64,000 nucleotides of DNA from Desulfurococcales archaeon (GCA_015521705.1 WANR01000025.1:1-64000), one strand, 5' to 3'; positions 34,939 through 44,180 are shown, numbered from the stretch's first letter. Notes: a model not told the origin generated them from the letters alone. A program made the numbers and translations.

Positions 34939-35481
34939 TCACGCGATAAATACTCTAACCGGTATGGGTTTTGTCAGGCAATACATTGCAGGGCATCTCT
35001 CACTGGCTTCATCCACTATCTTACTCAGCTCGGGCTCTTCTGCATTCTCCGCTTCTATGTCGACCCGGAACTCTAGGCCCTCGATGATTGGTTTATCAGA
35101 CAAACCGAATGTCTTAGAAAAGTCGTAGGCGGCCTCGACAGTTACCTCTAGCCTTTTAAGCCTCACACCTTTCTCAGAAGCTATTGAAGCTATGGTGCCC
35201 GCAAAGCACGACGTGAGCCCTGTCAGGCATATATGGAGAGGGCTCGGGGCCTTCCCGCCGCCACCCATGAACTTGGGTAGATCCACAACAATTTCGGCCT
35301 CTCCTTCCTCGTACTTTATTTTCGACCTGAATTGTGGGCCCTCGTCCAGGTTCCACGTACCCCTAATCGACATCTTCCTTTTTAATACTTCCGGATCCTT
35401 CCTAGCCTCCTCGACAACCTCTCTTACGCGCTTTATATTGATATTGTTAAGCCTAGACTCGGGGCCTGACACTCTTATCAC
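34939..35481 (-). CDS. OsmC-family peroxiredoxin-like protein
   Basis: A 180-residue OsmC/Ohr-family protein. The two redox cysteines are in HICLTGLTSCFAGTIAS and EASERCPAMYCLTKPI, and MGGGGKAPSPLH is the usual dimer-interface loop. Members reduce organic hydroperoxides or handle reactive sulfur; the extra cysteine (PAMYC) is noted. The start is GTG 35481. A CTAAAATATTT box lies about 36 bases upstream. It follows the ribosomal operon on the same strand but has its own promoter. Confidence 0.8.
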   Translation of the reverse strand: MIRVSGPESRLNNINIKRVREVVEEARKDPEVLKRKMSIRGTWNLDEGPQFRSKIKYEEGEAEIVVDLPKFMGGGGKAPSPLHICLTGLTSCFAGTIASIASEKGVRLKRLEVTVEAAYDFSKTFGLSDKPIIEGLEFRVDIEAENAEEPELSKIVDEASERCPAMYCLTKPIPVRVFIA

Positions 35482-35637
35482 CCTAGTAGTGCATGGATTA
35501 GTTTGCCTGACTGAAATATTTTAGTATGTAAAACTGAACGCTATAAAAAGATTTATTGCAAAGCCTCCATAAAAGGGTTTCTTAATAGAAGAGCAGAAGG
35601 GCTACCAGAGAAAGCCAAAAATCCTTACCAGAAAGGT

Positions 35638-36093
35638 CTAGCTCTGCGAGGTGAGTACGACTACTCCGCCACTCTTCTCTATCTTTTCCTTAGCACTCTC
35701 ACTAGCACTAGGCACTATGACCTTCACAGGAGTCTTTATCTCGCCGCGTCCGAGCAGTTTATGTATCCCCATCTCCCTCAGGTCTATAACTGGGAGCTCG
35801 CCCTCATATACCAGGGCCCCTTTCAGCTTCATTTCCTCCACTAGCTCTCTAAGCTCTCCAACGTTGATCACTTCGGTCTCTGCCCCAACCCTTATCCTAG
35901 GCGGCTTAAATCCCCTCTTTCCAAACCATGACGGTGCATACTTTATAGTCCAGGTCCACTTGTGTTTTCCAAGACCAGCAGCTCCTTTACCCCCACGAGA
36001 GCCGCTCTTTCGGTGTTGCCCTATTCTCCCCCATCCCATTGTCCTGGTTCTACCCCTGAGCTTCCTGCTTTTTCTCCTAGCCCTAACGACCAT
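35638..36093 (-). CDS. rpl15: Large-subunit ribosomal protein L15 (uL15)
   Basis: Last gene of the ribosomal operon. Archaeal L15 signatures are RGRTRTMGWGRIGQHRKSGSRGGKGAAGLGKHKWTW (split in text for brevity: RGRT...GQHRKSGSRGG...GLGKHKW) and SWFGKRGFKPP. ATG 36093 follows a GAGGTG SD by 7 bases and is preferred to TTG 36096. In most archaea secY comes next; here the strand instead runs into a non-ribosomal gene after 150 bases. Confidence 0.95.
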   Translation of the reverse strand: MVVRARRKSRKLRGRTRTMGWGRIGQHRKSGSRGGKGAAGLGKHKWTWTIKYAPSWFGKRGFKPPRIRVGAETEVINVGELRELVEEMKLKGALVYEGELPVIDLREMGIHKLLGRGEIKTPVKVIVPSASESAKEKIEKSGGVVVLTSQS

Positions 36094-36104
36094 CAAGAGA
36101 CACC

Positions 36105-36587
36105 TCAGATCATTCTTCTAAGTAACTCGTTTATAGCCCTCCCCCTATACCCGAGTTCTCCCTTATCTCCATAGTGCCTTTTTATAGAGTTCTTGAACGC
36201 CCCCCGGGGCGGGTGTAGCCTGAAGAACGGCTTAACCCCGTACTCTTCTAGCTTATGGTAGTGTAGCTCGCCATTTAGCAGCTTATCAGCAAGCTCTTCG
36301 AGCCCGGAAACCCCTAGTTTCTCCCTGACCCACTCGTCTGTTAAGGGTTTATCGCCGAGGATCCTGCCCCTTCTACTCAAGAGGAGTAGCAGGGTCTCCT
36401 TGTCTATCTCGCCCCATGTAGCCCAGTTCTCCACCTTCTTCAACATTCCATAGATCCCGGGGAGGGAGTCGTGGTATATGCTGGCCGTGAATCTTCTCCT
36501 AAGCCGTAAGAGGTAGAGGGTCTTCTCAACGTCAGGCCTGACTCCAGATAATCCGCGGATCCTCACAACAACATATAATGGCATCAA
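36105..36587 (-). CDS. rpl30: Large-subunit ribosomal protein L30 (uL30)
   Basis: The archaeal/eukaryotic L30 form (L7 of eukaryotes), 160 residues. It begins LYVVVRIRGLSGVRPDVEKTL and continues LRLRRRFTASIYHDSLPGIYGMLKKVENWATWGEI, then the C-terminal FRLHPPRGAFKNSIKRHYGDKGELG. It binds 23S rRNA. It lies 15 bases downstream of rps5 and 11 bases upstream of rpl15. Confidence 0.95.
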   Translation of the reverse strand: MMPLYVVVRIRGLSGVRPDVEKTLYLLRLRRRFTASIYHDSLPGIYGMLKKVENWATWGEIDKETLLLLLSRRGRILGDKPLTDEWVREKLGVSGLEELADKLLNGELHYHKLEEYGVKPFFRLHPPRGAFKNSIKRHYGDKGELGYRGRAINELLRRMI

Positions 36588-36602
36588 TGCTCCCCCGACC
36601 GT

Positions 36603-37238
36603 TTAGGCCCTGGCCCAGTCTGCTGGCGTTACTAGCTTGTATGTGTTCCTTAGGGCTAGATACGTGGCTCTGGCGAAGTTATAGCTTGTCCTGGTTTCTC
36701 CCCGGGTCTGGGTCCACACATCAGTTATGCCAGCCATTCTCAGCACGGTCTTGGCCACGTCGCCAGCTACTAGGCCTGTTCCTTTAGGCGCGGGCTTTAG
36801 GGTGATCTCGACGCTGCCGCTTTTACCCCTAACAATGAAGGGCACGCTATGAGCCTCCCCACACGTGCACTCCCAGCTCCCACAGCCTCTCCTGACGGGT
36901 ATGATGTTTAGCTTCGCGTTCCTAATAGCTTTCTCAATGGCGAACCTGAACTGCCTCGCCTTCCCCTTCCCCAGGCCTACATAACCGTCACCATTACCCA
37001 CCACGACGACAGCCCTGAACCTTGTTATCCTGCCCGCGTCGGTCATTTTCTGCACTATGCTGACATCTATTATTTCATGGTCGAGGCCTGGGAGAAGGAC
37101 GTCTACGATCTCTGTCTCGAGTATTGGGAGGTTTCTCTTGAATATCTCGTCTATACTCGTTATTTTACCTTCCTTAACCAGCCTTCCTACCCTGGTCCTA
37201 GGCTTCCACTCCTCCAGCTCAACCCTCTCCGTAGACAT
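36603..37238 (-). CDS. rps5: Small-subunit ribosomal protein S5 (uS5)
   Basis: 211 residues. Key blocks are the double-stranded RNA-binding domain [23 protein letters not shown], the archaeal insert [19 protein letters not shown] with three cysteines, and the core [25 protein letters not shown] and [19 protein letters not shown]5 shapes decoding accuracy and mRNA entry. It starts 4 bases after the rpl18 stop. Confidence 0.95.
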   Translation of the reverse strand: MSTERVELEEWKPRTRVGRLVKEGKITSIDEIFKRNLPILETEIVDVLLPGLDHEIIDVSIVQKMTDAGRITRFRAVVVVGNGDGYVGLGKGKARQFRFAIEKAIRNAKLNIIPVRRGCGSWECTCGEAHSVPFIVRGKSGSVEITLKPAPKGTGLVAGDVAKTVLRMAGITDVWTQTRGETRTSYNFARATYLALRNTYKLVTPADWARA

Positions 37239-37241
37239 ACG

Positions 37242-37874
37242 TTACCCCACCTGCTCACGTATACCGGCCCTTGCAAGTAGTATCTCATGCTCTTTTTTAA
37301 TCTTAGACAAGACCTCTTCGAAGTGTGATGGCAGGCTCTCGGGTTTGAGACCCCTCTTCAGGTACTGAGAGAACAGCCTCTTGTACCTTTCAGGGTCGCT
37401 TTCTCTGAGCATTGTAGCGTACTCCTCCACATGCCTCCCCATGATCCTATCCTCGTCTGGCAGTATCTCGTCAGAATGGGGGACGCTCAGTCCAGCGTCG
37501 ACTGCACCCTTTAAGGCGGCGAAAACCCTGGATCCTCTTCTTGGGCTCCTTAGCCCTATATCCAGGACAGCCTCTTTCACGCCTTTAAGGAGAGCCCTGT
37601 ACCCTGCCAAGAGTCCTGTGAGGTAGGACGCGCTAGTGTTATTAGGGTCCCCCTTCCAGCCATACCTCTTAGATAACTCAATGCTATGGGCAGTAGCTAT
37701 TACTCTATCGCCCTCTACCCTGGCCTCGGCGACTTGCACTATGACGTACTTATTGGTTATCCTAACCACCAGCCTAGGTTTCCCGGAGAGTATGAGCCTG
37801 AGCCTCTTATAGTAGTTGGTCTTGCCTTCCCTGCGCCTTCGCCAGGGAACCCTATACCTGGGGCCTCTACCCAC
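37242..37874 (-). CDS. rpl18: Large-subunit ribosomal protein L18 (uL18)
   Basis: A 5S rRNA-binding protein, 210 residues. It begins with [25 protein letters not shown], typical for archaeal L18, and contains [24 protein letters not shown] and [18 protein letters not shown]. The C-terminal extension is longer than in bacteria, as in other archaea. The GTG start overlaps the rpl19e stop by 8 bases. Confidence 0.95.
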   Translation of the reverse strand: MGRGPRYRVPWRRRREGKTNYYKRLRLILSGKPRLVVRITNKYVIVQVAEARVEGDRVIATAHSIELSKRYGWKGDPNNTSASYLTGLLAGYRALLKGVKEAVLDIGLRSPRRGSRVFAALKGAVDAGLSVPHSDEILPDEDRIMGRHVEEYATMLRESDPERYKRLFSQYLKRGLKPESLPSHFEEVLSKIKKEHEILLARAGIREQVG

Positions 37875-38337
37875 TCCTGGACACCTCTCTCTTCAAGATA
37901 CCCTGTTCCTCCATATACCTTCTCAGAGAGCCTAGGTCTCTGAAAGCCCCACCCTTAGACAGCATGTAAAGCCTCCTATAGGTTCTCCTGTCAATAACGC
38001 CGTGATCCCTGAGCCATCTGAGGTACCTCCTAATCCTCCGGATCCTACCCATCCAGCTCTCCTTGGGATCGAGCCTTGCAGTAGCCTTACCCTTTCTCTT
38101 GCCAGGCCCCCTTCTCTGGCCCCTTCTCCTCTTCTCTCTCCTCTCAAGCCACCTATGGGCGTTACCCTTCGGGGGCTTAACGGCTATAAGCCCCCTCTTT
38201 ATGAGAGCCTCAACATCCCTCCTAGTAACAGCCTGGCTTATCTCCTCTGCATGCTCGGGGTCCGGGCTTATCCAGATCCGGGACTCGCCCACCCCCAGTA
38301 TTTGTGCTGCGAGCCTTCTCTGCATCCTATAGTCCAA
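37867..38337 (-). CDS. rpl19e: Large-subunit ribosomal protein L19e (eL19)
   Basis: An archaeal/eukaryotic ribosomal protein, 156 residues, very basic. Signatures are [43 protein letters not shown] and the basic [19 protein letters not shown] stretch, then [21 protein letters not shown]. The start is TTG 38337, with GGGGTG 7 bases upstream. It follows rpl32e by 13 bases. Confidence 0.95.
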   Translation of the reverse strand: MDYRMQRRLAAQILGVGESRIWISPDPEHAEEISQAVTRRDVEALIKRGLIAVKPPKGNAHRWLERREKRRRGQRRGPGKRKGKATARLDPKESWMGRIRRIRRYLRWLRDHGVIDRRTYRRLYMLSKGGAFRDLGSLRRYMEEQGILKREVSRSG

Positions 38338-38350
38338 TCACGTGCACCCC

Positions 38351-38749
38351 CTAAGCGTTGGCCACCCTGAACCCTTTTTCCTCCGCGGCCTTGGCAAGCT
38401 CCACCCTTTTCCTCAGCCCGACCGTGGAGGAAATATATATTATGTGCCTTTCGGGGTCGGCCCCCTCCAAGTCCCTCATGCTAGAGACGACTAGTGGTTG
38501 GAGCCCGCTGGGATGAAGGCCCCTAATATTCCTGCTGGTCCCATAGCCTGACTTAACTATGGGCGGGTAACCCTTCAACTGTAGCCTCATCTTATTATCG
38601 ATGCCCTTCGGCTTCCTCCAGTAGTCTCTCCTTTCGAACTTCCAGAACCTCCAGGAGAGGTACCTGACAAAGTAAGGCTTCTTCTTGGACGCTATGCTTC
38701 TCTGTAATCTCCTAACGTCTCTCAGCTTCTCGGGCCTCTCATACCTCAC
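38351..38749 (-). CDS. rpl32e: Large-subunit ribosomal protein L32e (eL32)
   Basis: An archaeal/eukaryotic ribosomal protein, 132 residues. Blocks are KKPYFVRYLSWRFWKFERRDYWRKPKGIDNKMRLQLKGYPP and SGYGTSRNIRGLHPSG (each shorter in conserved core), then VELAKAAEEKGFRVANA. The start overlaps the rpl6 stop by 4 bases (GTGA), indicating translational coupling. The canonical archaeal N-terminal extension is absent or short. Confidence 0.95.
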   Translation of the reverse strand: MRYERPEKLRDVRRLQRSIASKKKPYFVRYLSWRFWKFERRDYWRKPKGIDNKMRLQLKGYPPIVKSGYGTSRNIRGLHPSGLQPLVVSSMRDLEGADPERHIIYISSTVGLRKRVELAKAAEEKGFRVANA

Positions 38750-39294
38750 TCTGCAACACCTCCCTCATAGATATAGATCCCGTCCATGAACTTTCTCCTA
38801 TCCTTGTCCTTCACCTTAGTAGCCAGCTCTATGTTGGCAGCCGTCTGCGACACCTTCTCTATATCAGGGCCCTCTACTATGACGTCCTGTCCCTGAACCC
38901 TAACACTGACTCCCTCAAGGATCCTGGCTACTCTGGGGGCTTTCTCGCCTAGAAAGTTTGAGATGACAACCCTGTTACCCTCAACCCTCACGTTTATCGG
39001 GAAGTGGCTGTATATTATCTTCAGCTTGTAGCGGAACCCCTTAGTGACGCCCTTAATCATGTTCCTTATATGGGCAGCTATAGTCCCCACAAGAGCCCTT
39101 TTCCTGGCATTAGCGAAAAACGCCTCCACTATAACAGTACCCTCACCTACCCGCACCAGTACCCCTTTAGCGTGAGAGAAGTCCCTCTCAAGGGTTCCCT
39201 TCGGGCCTGAAACCCTAACCCTAAGGCCGTCAACCTCTACAGAGACACCCTCAGGGAGCTCAACCTCTTCCACAAGGTGCACATCCTTGGCCAT
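38746..39294 (-). CDS. rpl6: Large-subunit ribosomal protein L6 (uL6)
   Basis: 182 residues with two repeated domains. It begins VEEVELPEGVSVEVDGLRVRVSGPKGTLERDF; the second repeat ends in VEGPDIEKVSQTAANIELATKVKDKDRRKFMDGIYI, the L6 signature. It sits near the GTPase-associated centre of the large subunit. A 70-base gap separates it from rps8, in which GGGCGCGAAGGT-like sequence precedes the ATG. Confidence 0.95.
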   Translation of the reverse strand: MAKDVHLVEEVELPEGVSVEVDGLRVRVSGPKGTLERDFSHAKGVLVRVGEGTVIVEAFFANARKRALVGTIAAHIRNMIKGVTKGFRYKLKIIYSHFPINVRVEGNRVVISNFLGEKAPRVARILEGVSVRVQGQDVIVEGPDIEKVSQTAANIELATKVKDKDRRKFMDGIYIYEGGVAE

Positions 39295-39364
39295 ACCTTC
39301 GCGCCCCCACGCCCTAGTCGATAAGCCAGGGTAAAAGGCTTAACCCCACCCGGGTAAGGCCGCA

Positions 39365-39766
39365 CTAGTAGACATAGGCTATTACGATGCCTCCCGTCTT
39401 CTTTTCCAGCGCCTCTCTATGGCTCATGACACCCTTGCTCGTGGAGAGGATCAAGATCCCCATGTCGCGGCTAGCCAGGTATCTCCTAAGACTCTCTGGA
39501 GGCGACCCTAGCTGCCTATACTTTATGGGGAGCCTGGGCTTGACCACCCCTATATCGTTTATCCTGCCAAGCAGTTGGACCCTAAACTTGCCCCACCGGC
39601 CGTCATCGATATACTCGAACTCTCCTATGTAACCCTCCTTCTGTACAACCCTCAGCACAGATGCTATGAGCTTGGAGGCAGGCATTATGACGACTGTCCT
39701 CTTACCCCTAGCCTCAGCATTCTTTATGGAGGCCAGAGCGTTAGCCAGCGTGTCCATCATCACCAT
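39365..39766 (-). CDS. rps8: Small-subunit ribosomal protein S8 (uS8)
   Basis: 133 residues from ATG 39766. A longer frame from 39805 is rejected because AAAGGTGATG, a strong SD, lies just before 39766 and the extension overlaps the end of rps14. The sequence MVMMDTLANALASIKNAEARGK and the C-terminal ILILSTSKGVMSHREALEKKTGGIVIAYVY are diagnostic. It binds helix 21 of 16S rRNA. Confidence 0.95.
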   Translation of the reverse strand: MVMMDTLANALASIKNAEARGKRTVVIMPASKLIASVLRVVQKEGYIGEFEYIDDGRWGKFRVQLLGRINDIGVVKPRLPIKYRQLGSPPESLRRYLASRDMGILILSTSKGVMSHREALEKKTGGIVIAYVY

Positions 39767-39782
39767 TGGGCCATCACCTTTC

Positions 39783-39947
39783 CTACATATACTTCCTAAA
39801 CCCAAGCGTCGGCGCTATCTCGCGGAAGCACTGCCTGCACAGGTAGAGCCCGTACTTCTGGATAACAGCATCACGAGTACCACACCTCTGACACCTCTGG
39901 GCACCGCGCCCCATTCTCTTAGGTTTCGGAGGCCTGATCTTCCCCAA
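39783..39947 (-). CDS. rps14: Small-subunit ribosomal protein S14 (uS14, zinc form)
   Basis: A 54-residue gene between rpl5 and rps8. Translation from TTG 39947 gives [20 protein letters not shown], then [20 protein letters not shown] and [14 protein letters not shown], the archaeal zinc-type S14. The four zinc cysteines are in CQRC and CRQC. GGTGAGG lies about 4 bases before the TTG. The stop at 39783 is 17 bases from the rps8 start. Its place in the operon (L5-S14-S8) is the conserved archaeal order. Confidence 0.93.
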   Translation of the reverse strand: MGKIRPPKPKRMGRGAQRCQRCGTRDAVIQKYGLYLCRQCFREIAPTLGFRKYM

Positions 39948-39959
39948 CCAGCCTCACCC

Positions 39960-40529
39960 CTATACCCACTTAACGCCGAACATCTCTGATAATAGTACCA
40001 TGGTCTCCTCCTTAGTCACTCTGTGCCTCCTAGGTATATGACCTTTTCTCGCCCTTCTCCTTCTAGCTATCCTATACCCAGGCCTCTCTATTGTTATGCA
40101 GACGTCCATACCGAATATGCCGACCTGCGGGTCATACCTCGTGCCTGGTATCAGGATATGCTCTTCAATACCAAACGACACGTTGCCATGCACGTCTATA
40201 CTGCTAGACTTCAGCCTGAACCCTACAGCGTCGAGGGCTTTCTTCAAGAATTCCAACGCCTTTTCCCGCCTCAAAGTCACCATAACACCTATGTTTTCGC
40301 CTTTCCTCACGCCAAAAGCCCTGATCGTCCTCTTGGCTTTTCTAAACGAGGGCTTCTGCCCTGTCAGCTCTTCCAGCACCTTGGCAGCCTTGGAGAGCCT
40401 CTCACCGCTCTGGCCAACACCTATATTCACAGTTACCTTAGCTATCCTGGGCCTTCTCATGGGATTCCTACTCCACTCTTCTAGTATCCTAGACCTAACC
40501 TCTTCTATGACGGCTCCTTGAGCGGTCAC
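39960..40529 (-). CDS. rpl5: Large-subunit ribosomal protein L5 (uL5)
   Basis: A 5S rRNA- and P-tRNA-contacting protein, about 189 residues. Blocks are [51 protein letters not shown] and [30 protein letters not shown] 40529 overlaps the rps4e stop as GTGA and follows a GAGGGTG SD by 7 bases, so it is preferred to the GTG at 40535. Confidence 0.94.
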   Translation of the reverse strand: MTAQGAVIEEVRSRILEEWSRNPMRRPRIAKVTVNIGVGQSGERLSKAAKVLEELTGQKPSFRKAKRTIRAFGVRKGENIGVMVTLRREKALEFLKKALDAVGFRLKSSSIDVHGNVSFGIEEHILIPGTRYDPQVGIFGMDVCITIERPGYRIARRRRARKGHIPRRHRVTKEETMVLLSEMFGVKWV

Positions 40530-41287
40530 TTCCACGCACCCTCAGGAAGAGATATGGAGGGCTTCTCCCTGCCTATAACGAACACGTAGTCCATACTGGT
40601 CTGAAACATGTTACCAGTAGGATCCTCTAGCGTCACAATGCTACGCTTCCTGCCCCATCCCCTCTGGATCCCTATAATTCTCCCGACCCTGCCAACGTTC
40701 CTACCACCTATAACTATGGCTATGCTGCCTTCCTCGAACTGATAATACTCCTTTATAGACTGGTCGGGGAGGGTTATCAGGAGGGTCCCCATGGTCTTAT
40801 AGACGTCCTCGACGGGTTTCCTGGGATCCTTGACTCTAACCAATATGTTCCTTCCATCGTGGAGGTTTAGCTGCACATGGCCCCCTTTAACAGTTGTCTT
40901 GTCCTCTATGCGTACAGGCTTTATTAGAGCCTCCTCTCTCGGGATCCTATGGAGGGTGAAGAAGCTCGTAGGGTACGGGAGGAACCTGTAAGCCTCGCCC
41001 GTGTCAACAATCTCTATAACGTCCATGAAACCGACTGGGTACTTATAGTCCTTCCTAACCCTTCCATCAACCTTAAAGTGCCCCTCCGATATTAGCTTCC
41101 TCGCCTCACGGGCGGTAGTGGCGTACTCTAGCACGTTTCTAACAAGCAGCAGTAGAGGCAGGCTCCTCTCGGCGGGATGGGGGCCAGGCCTAGGCTTGAC
41201 TGTCCACTTATACTCCTTCCTAAGTATAGGCCAGAAGCGCGGTGCTGCTAAGGCTTTAAGCCTTCTCTGCCCTCCCATCCTCGCCAC
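40526..41287 (-). CDS. rps4e: Small-subunit ribosomal protein S4e (eS4)
   Basis: An archaeal/eukaryotic ribosomal protein, 253 residues. It has an S4 RNA-binding domain ([35 protein letters not shown] core) and a KOW motif ([19 protein letters not shown]). GTG 41287 gives the standard [20 protein letters not shown] start and lies 6 bases after GAGGTGA; GTG 41293 touches that site. The remaining overlap with rpl24 is 32 bases. Confidence 0.95.
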   Translation of the reverse strand: MARMGGQRRLKALAAPRFWPILRKEYKWTVKPRPGPHPAERSLPLLLLVRNVLEYATTAREARKLISEGHFKVDGRVRKDYKYPVGFMDVIEIVDTGEAYRFLPYPTSFFTLHRIPREEALIKPVRIEDKTTVKGGHVQLNLHDGRNILVRVKDPRKPVEDVYKTMGTLLITLPDQSIKEYYQFEEGSIAIVIGGRNVGRVGRIIGIQRGWGRKRSIVTLEDPTGNMFQTSMDYVFVIGREKPSISLPEGAWK

Positions 41288-41747
41288 TTTCACTCACCTC
41301 TTTTTCCCCAGCTTCTTTCCTAGCTTCCTCGCTCCCTTCCTCGGCTTTCTCCGCCACTTCCTCTACCTCCACGGGTCTCTTAGCTCTTCTCTCGACCAGC
41401 TTTCTCCGCCACTCGTCCTTGAGGTCTAACTCCACTATTAATAGGTTTGAGGGGTGTATAGGCCTGAAAACCGGGGTTCCATCGGCCTTCTTAATAGTCA
41501 CACCATCAATGTAGACCCTCACCCTCTTCAAGTCCACGCGGACGACCCTGCCCTCGTGCCCTTTGAAGTCGCCCCGCAACACTCTGACCTTGTCCCCCTT
41601 CCTTACAGGCAAGGTCTTGACGCCGTACTTTTCCCTGAGCTCCCTGCTCAGGGGGGCGCTTACCAGTTTTTGCCTCACATGAAGCGGGGCATTATAGTAG
41701 GCTTTTCTCTGCTTCCTGGGCTGCCTGCTGAGGGCTAGCCTGGCCAT
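41256..41747 (-). CDS. rpl24: Large-subunit ribosomal protein L24 (uL24) with acidic tail
   Basis: 163 residues from ATG 41747 (GGGGTG SD 6 bases upstream; GTG 41756 lies within it). The KOW core is [25 protein letters not shown]. The C-terminal 35 residues are almost all Glu, Ala, Lys and Gly ([20 protein letters not shown]), longer than needed for the fold, and the coding sequence of this tail runs into rps4e by about 32 bases. L24 initiates 50S assembly. Confidence 0.94.
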   Translation of the reverse strand: MARLALSRQPRKQRKAYYNAPLHVRQKLVSAPLSRELREKYGVKTLPVRKGDKVRVLRGDFKGHEGRVVRVDLKRVRVYIDGVTIKKADGTPVFRPIHPSNLLIVELDLKDEWRRKLVERRAKRPVEVEEVAEKAEEGSEEARKEAGEKEVSESGEDGRAEKA

Positions 41748-41758
41748 TACCCACACCC

Positions 41759-42181
41759 CTAGACTATCATCACGGCTAGCTTAGCCACCCTGGGCCACCT
41801 ATCAGCAGCCTCCTTGGCTATGGGGCCCCTGATCTCGCTCCCCCTCGGCGTCCCGTCAGGGTTAACTATCACAACAGCGTTGTCCTCGAACGAGACCCAA
41901 GTGCCGTCAGGTCTCTTGTACGGCCTGCGCTGCCTTACAACAACAGCGTAAGTCACCTGCCTCCTCATCTGGGGTGTTCCCTTCTTAACGCTTACTACGA
42001 CAAGATCTCCGACGCCGGCTCTTGGCAGTCTTCTAAGCCTAGTCTTGTGGTGGGGCACGCTTATTATCATGACCTCCTTAGCCCCACTATTATCGGCTAC
42101 GCCAACATAGCTTCCAACCTGGAGGCCCTCGTTAACCCTGATACGAGACGCTGTAACCCCGTACTTCTTCTTCCTAGGCAA
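41759..42181 (-). CDS. rpl14: Large-subunit ribosomal protein L14 (uL14)
   Basis: 140 residues. Blocks are [78 protein letters not shown] (core parts), and [13 protein letters not shown] at the end. L14 faces the subunit interface and binds aIF6. The start is TTG 42181, with GGAGGTGA about 7 bases upstream. Confidence 0.95.
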   Translation of the reverse strand: MPRKKKYGVTASRIRVNEGLQVGSYVGVADNSGAKEVMIISVPHHKTRLRRLPRAGVGDLVVVSVKKGTPQMRRQVTYAVVVRQRRPYKRPDGTWVSFEDNAVVIVNPDGTPRGSEIRGPIAKEAADRWPRVAKLAVMIV

Positions 42182-42188
42182 CAGCGCT

Positions 42189-42533
42189 TCACCTCCTTGC
42201 TATGCCCAGAACCACGAATTTAACCGTCTTTGAAACAGGCCTGCACTCACCAATAACAACCTTATCGCCTGGCCTCACCTCTATACAGTCTGGCTTGTGG
42301 GCGTGGATCTTCTTGCTGCGCTTCTCGTACCTATTATACTTCTTGTCGAAGAACAAGTACTCGTGCCTCACAGAGACCATTCTCTTCGCCCTAGCCTTCT
42401 CAACAACGCCCCTGAGTAGGACACCCCTCACGCGGAGAGTCCCATGCCAGGGGCAGTTAGGGTCGCTACAGACCTCTTTAGGCGGGTCCACGTCGGGTAT
42501 CTTGAGGTTCTTCACCACCCTAAACGCAGGCAT
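42189..42533 (-). CDS. rps17: Small-subunit ribosomal protein S17 (uS17)
   Basis: 114 residues from ATG 42533, 5 bases after a GGGGTGA SD; GTG 42542 is inside that site and is rejected. The archaeal N-terminal block [22 protein letters not shown] has two cysteines and the core is [37 protein letters not shown]. It binds 16S rRNA helix 11. Confidence 0.95.
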   Translation of the reverse strand: MPAFRVVKNLKIPDVDPPKEVCSDPNCPWHGTLRVRGVLLRGVVEKARAKRMVSVRHEYLFFDKKYNRYEKRSKKIHAHKPDCIEVRPGDKVVIGECRPVSKTVKFVVLGIARR

Positions 42534-42538
42534 GCCCG

Positions 42539-42820
42539 TCACCCCTTCACTATCCTTTTAGCCCTCTCAGCAGGGCTACCCATTATGGAGTCCCCATCCA
42601 CAACTACCAGTCCTCCACCAGGTATCTTAAAGGCGAACAATGCACGACTTTTAAGTATTAGTAGTCTCTTGCCGTCACCTACATCCACCTCAAGAGCCCT
42701 AGGTGTCTCCCAGGAGACGACGCCCCTGACCCCCTCAACCCCGGGGTCGGGGTGCGAGAGGATCTCAACCTCGAGGCCTATAAGCTCGTGGTACCTGATA
42801 TTACCAGGAGTGATCCTCAT
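42539..42820 (-). CDS. rnp1: RNase P protein component 1 (Rpp29/Pop4)
   Basis: A protein subunit of archaeal RNase P, which trims tRNA 5' leaders. The Sm-like fold signature is YHELIGLEVEILSHPDPGVEGVRGVVSWETPRALEV. ATG 42820 gives 93 residues and begins MRITPGNIRYHELIG, with GAGGT about 8 bases upstream; a longer frame from 42871 would overlap rpl29 by 32 bases. Its place between L29 and S17 is conserved in archaea. Confidence 0.92.
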   Translation of the reverse strand: MRITPGNIRYHELIGLEVEILSHPDPGVEGVRGVVSWETPRALEVDVGDGKRLLILKSRALFAFKIPGGGLVVVDGDSIMGSPAERAKRIVKG

Positions 42821-42839
42821 CGCTTCAACCTCGAAGACG

Positions 42840-43058
42840 CTAGCCCTTCTTAGGCTGTCTAGCCTCCTCATTCTCTATAGTCAGGATCCTGGCAATGTTC
42901 CTGCGCAGCTCTCTAAGCCTGCCCGGATCTTCTAGGGCACCCACCGAGGCCTTGTGTCTTAGCGTTATCATTTCCACCCTGAATTCCTTCAAAAGCTTCT
43001 GCCTCTCCTCTTTACTCATCTTCCTCAGATCCTCTGGTCTCACCTTATGCTTGCCCAA
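42840..43058 (-). CDS. rpl29: Large-subunit ribosomal protein L29 (uL29)
   Basis: A 72-residue two-helix protein near the peptide exit tunnel. Features are EDLRKMSKEERQKLLKEFRVEMITLRHKASVGALEDPGRLRELRRNIARILTI in outline. The start is TTG 43058, with a GGAGGAGG SD 7 bases upstream. In many archaea the aIF1 (Sui1) gene follows; here rnp1 follows directly. Confidence 0.93.
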   Translation of the reverse strand: MGKHKVRPEDLRKMSKEERQKLLKEFRVEMITLRHKASVGALEDPGRLRELRRNIARILTIENEEARQPKKG

Positions 43059-43060
43059 GG

Positions 43061-43705
43061 CTAGCCCTCCTCCGTCTTCTCCTCATGCCCCAGGATCTCG
43101 GAGACCTCGTGTGGCTCCTTTATTCTTACATAGTCCGGGGGCTTGCCGGGCTTCACTATTATGACCTCTATACCTATGACGCCTTTGGGCAGCTTAGCCA
43201 CTGCGACGGCTCTATCCACGAGCTCGTCGACCGCCTCCCCTGCCTTATACACCTTGCCCTCGCTGAACTTCTCAAAGCGCGCCCTCTCGCTTGTTAGCTT
43301 ACCGCTTATAACTATCTCGGCGCCGACGGCGCCATTAGCCATTATTCTCCTAAGCGCCGTAAAAGCGACTCTCCTAAAGTGGAAGCCCCTCTCGATGGCC
43401 CTTGCTATCCTAAAAGCCTGGATTCTAGCATTTAGCTCTGTGTCCTCGGGCTGGCTTACAGTGACTTGGGGGTTCTCGAAGCCGAAGACCTTGGAAAATA
43501 TCTCCTGTAGCTTCCTTATAGTGCTCCCTCTCCTGCCGATCAGCAGGGCAGGCCTCTCAGCAAATATGTGGATCCTGGACCCGAGCCCCGTCTGGACTAC
43601 GTGGACACCACTATACCCGGCCTCGTAGAAGTTCTGGGCCAGGTACTCGTCTATCTTAGCCTTGAGCATTGCTTGGGTGAGAAAATACTTCTTTATTCTA
43701 GACAC
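43061..43705 (-). CDS. rps3: Small-subunit ribosomal protein S3 (uS3)
   Basis: About 214 residues from GTG 43705. GGAGGTG lies 7 bases upstream at the end of rpl22, so the longer frame from 43726 is not favoured. The KH domain motif is PALLIGRRGSTIRKLQEIFSKVFG; the C-terminal block GAEIVISGKLTSERARFEKFSEG is diagnostic. S3 forms part of the mRNA entry helicase. In yeast S3 is the substrate of Sfm1, a homologue of which is encoded at 60680. Confidence 0.94.
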   Translation of the reverse strand: MSRIKKYFLTQAMLKAKIDEYLAQNFYEAGYSGVHVVQTGLGSRIHIFAERPALLIGRRGSTIRKLQEIFSKVFGFENPQVTVSQPEDTELNARIQAFRIARAIERGFHFRRVAFTALRRIMANGAVGAEIVISGKLTSERARFEKFSEGKVYKAGEAVDELVDRAVAVAKLPKGVIGIEVIIVKPGKPPDYVRIKEPHEVSEILGHEEKTEEG

Positions 43706-43709
43706 GCCC

Positions 43710-44180
43710 CTACACCTCCTCCACAACTATCTCCACGTGGCTATGCACCTTGTTCTTGGGGGATGCCCTGCCGAATGCCCTAGGCATCCATCTCTTCAGG
43801 GTTATACCCTTGTGGGCAGCCACATGGACTATCCTAAGCCTGTCAATATCCAGGCCTTTAACTTCTGCATTATTCTCGACGTTGTCCAGGAGCCTGATCA
43901 TATACTTAGCCGCCTTGACCGGGTACCTGCCTATCGGCCAGCCCCACTTATCCGCCAGACCCCTCCTATGGGCCTGCTTGCCATGGTAACGCCTAAAGGG
44001 GATGGGCTCTTCTTTCTTGACTACCCTCTCCAAAAGGCTCTTAGCCTCCTTAAGTTTCATGCCCCTTATAGCGGCTGCAACCTCTCTCATAACCTTTGGA
44101 TGAACCGGGACGTCCCAAAGCATGGCCTTAGCCACGCTGCCCTCATCGACGGGCTTGTAGCTGTAAGTCCAGTTGGGCAA
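43710..44180 (-). CDS. rpl22: Large-subunit ribosomal protein L22 (uL22)
   Basis: 156 residues lining the exit tunnel. Blocks are AMLWDVPVHPKVMREVAAAIRGMKLKEAKSLLERVV, GWPIGRYPVKAAKYMIRLLDNVENNAEVKGLD and PRAFGRASPKNKVHSHVEIVVEEV. The start is TTG 44180 with GAGGTG 8 bases upstream. It is followed directly by rps3. Confidence 0.95.
   Translation of the reverse strand: MPNWTYSYKPVDEGSVAKAMLWDVPVHPKVMREVAAAIRGMKLKEAKSLLERVVKKEEPIPFRRYHGKQAHRRGLADKWGWPIGRYPVKAAKYMIRLLDNVENNAEVKGLDIDRLRIVHVAAHKGITLKRWMPRAFGRASPKNKVHSHVEIVVEEV

Noticed and set aside
42821-42871. 17-residue N-terminal extension of Rpp29 overlapping rpl29.
   Set aside because: ATG 42820 has a GAGGT site and gives the usual family start; the extension is not needed.
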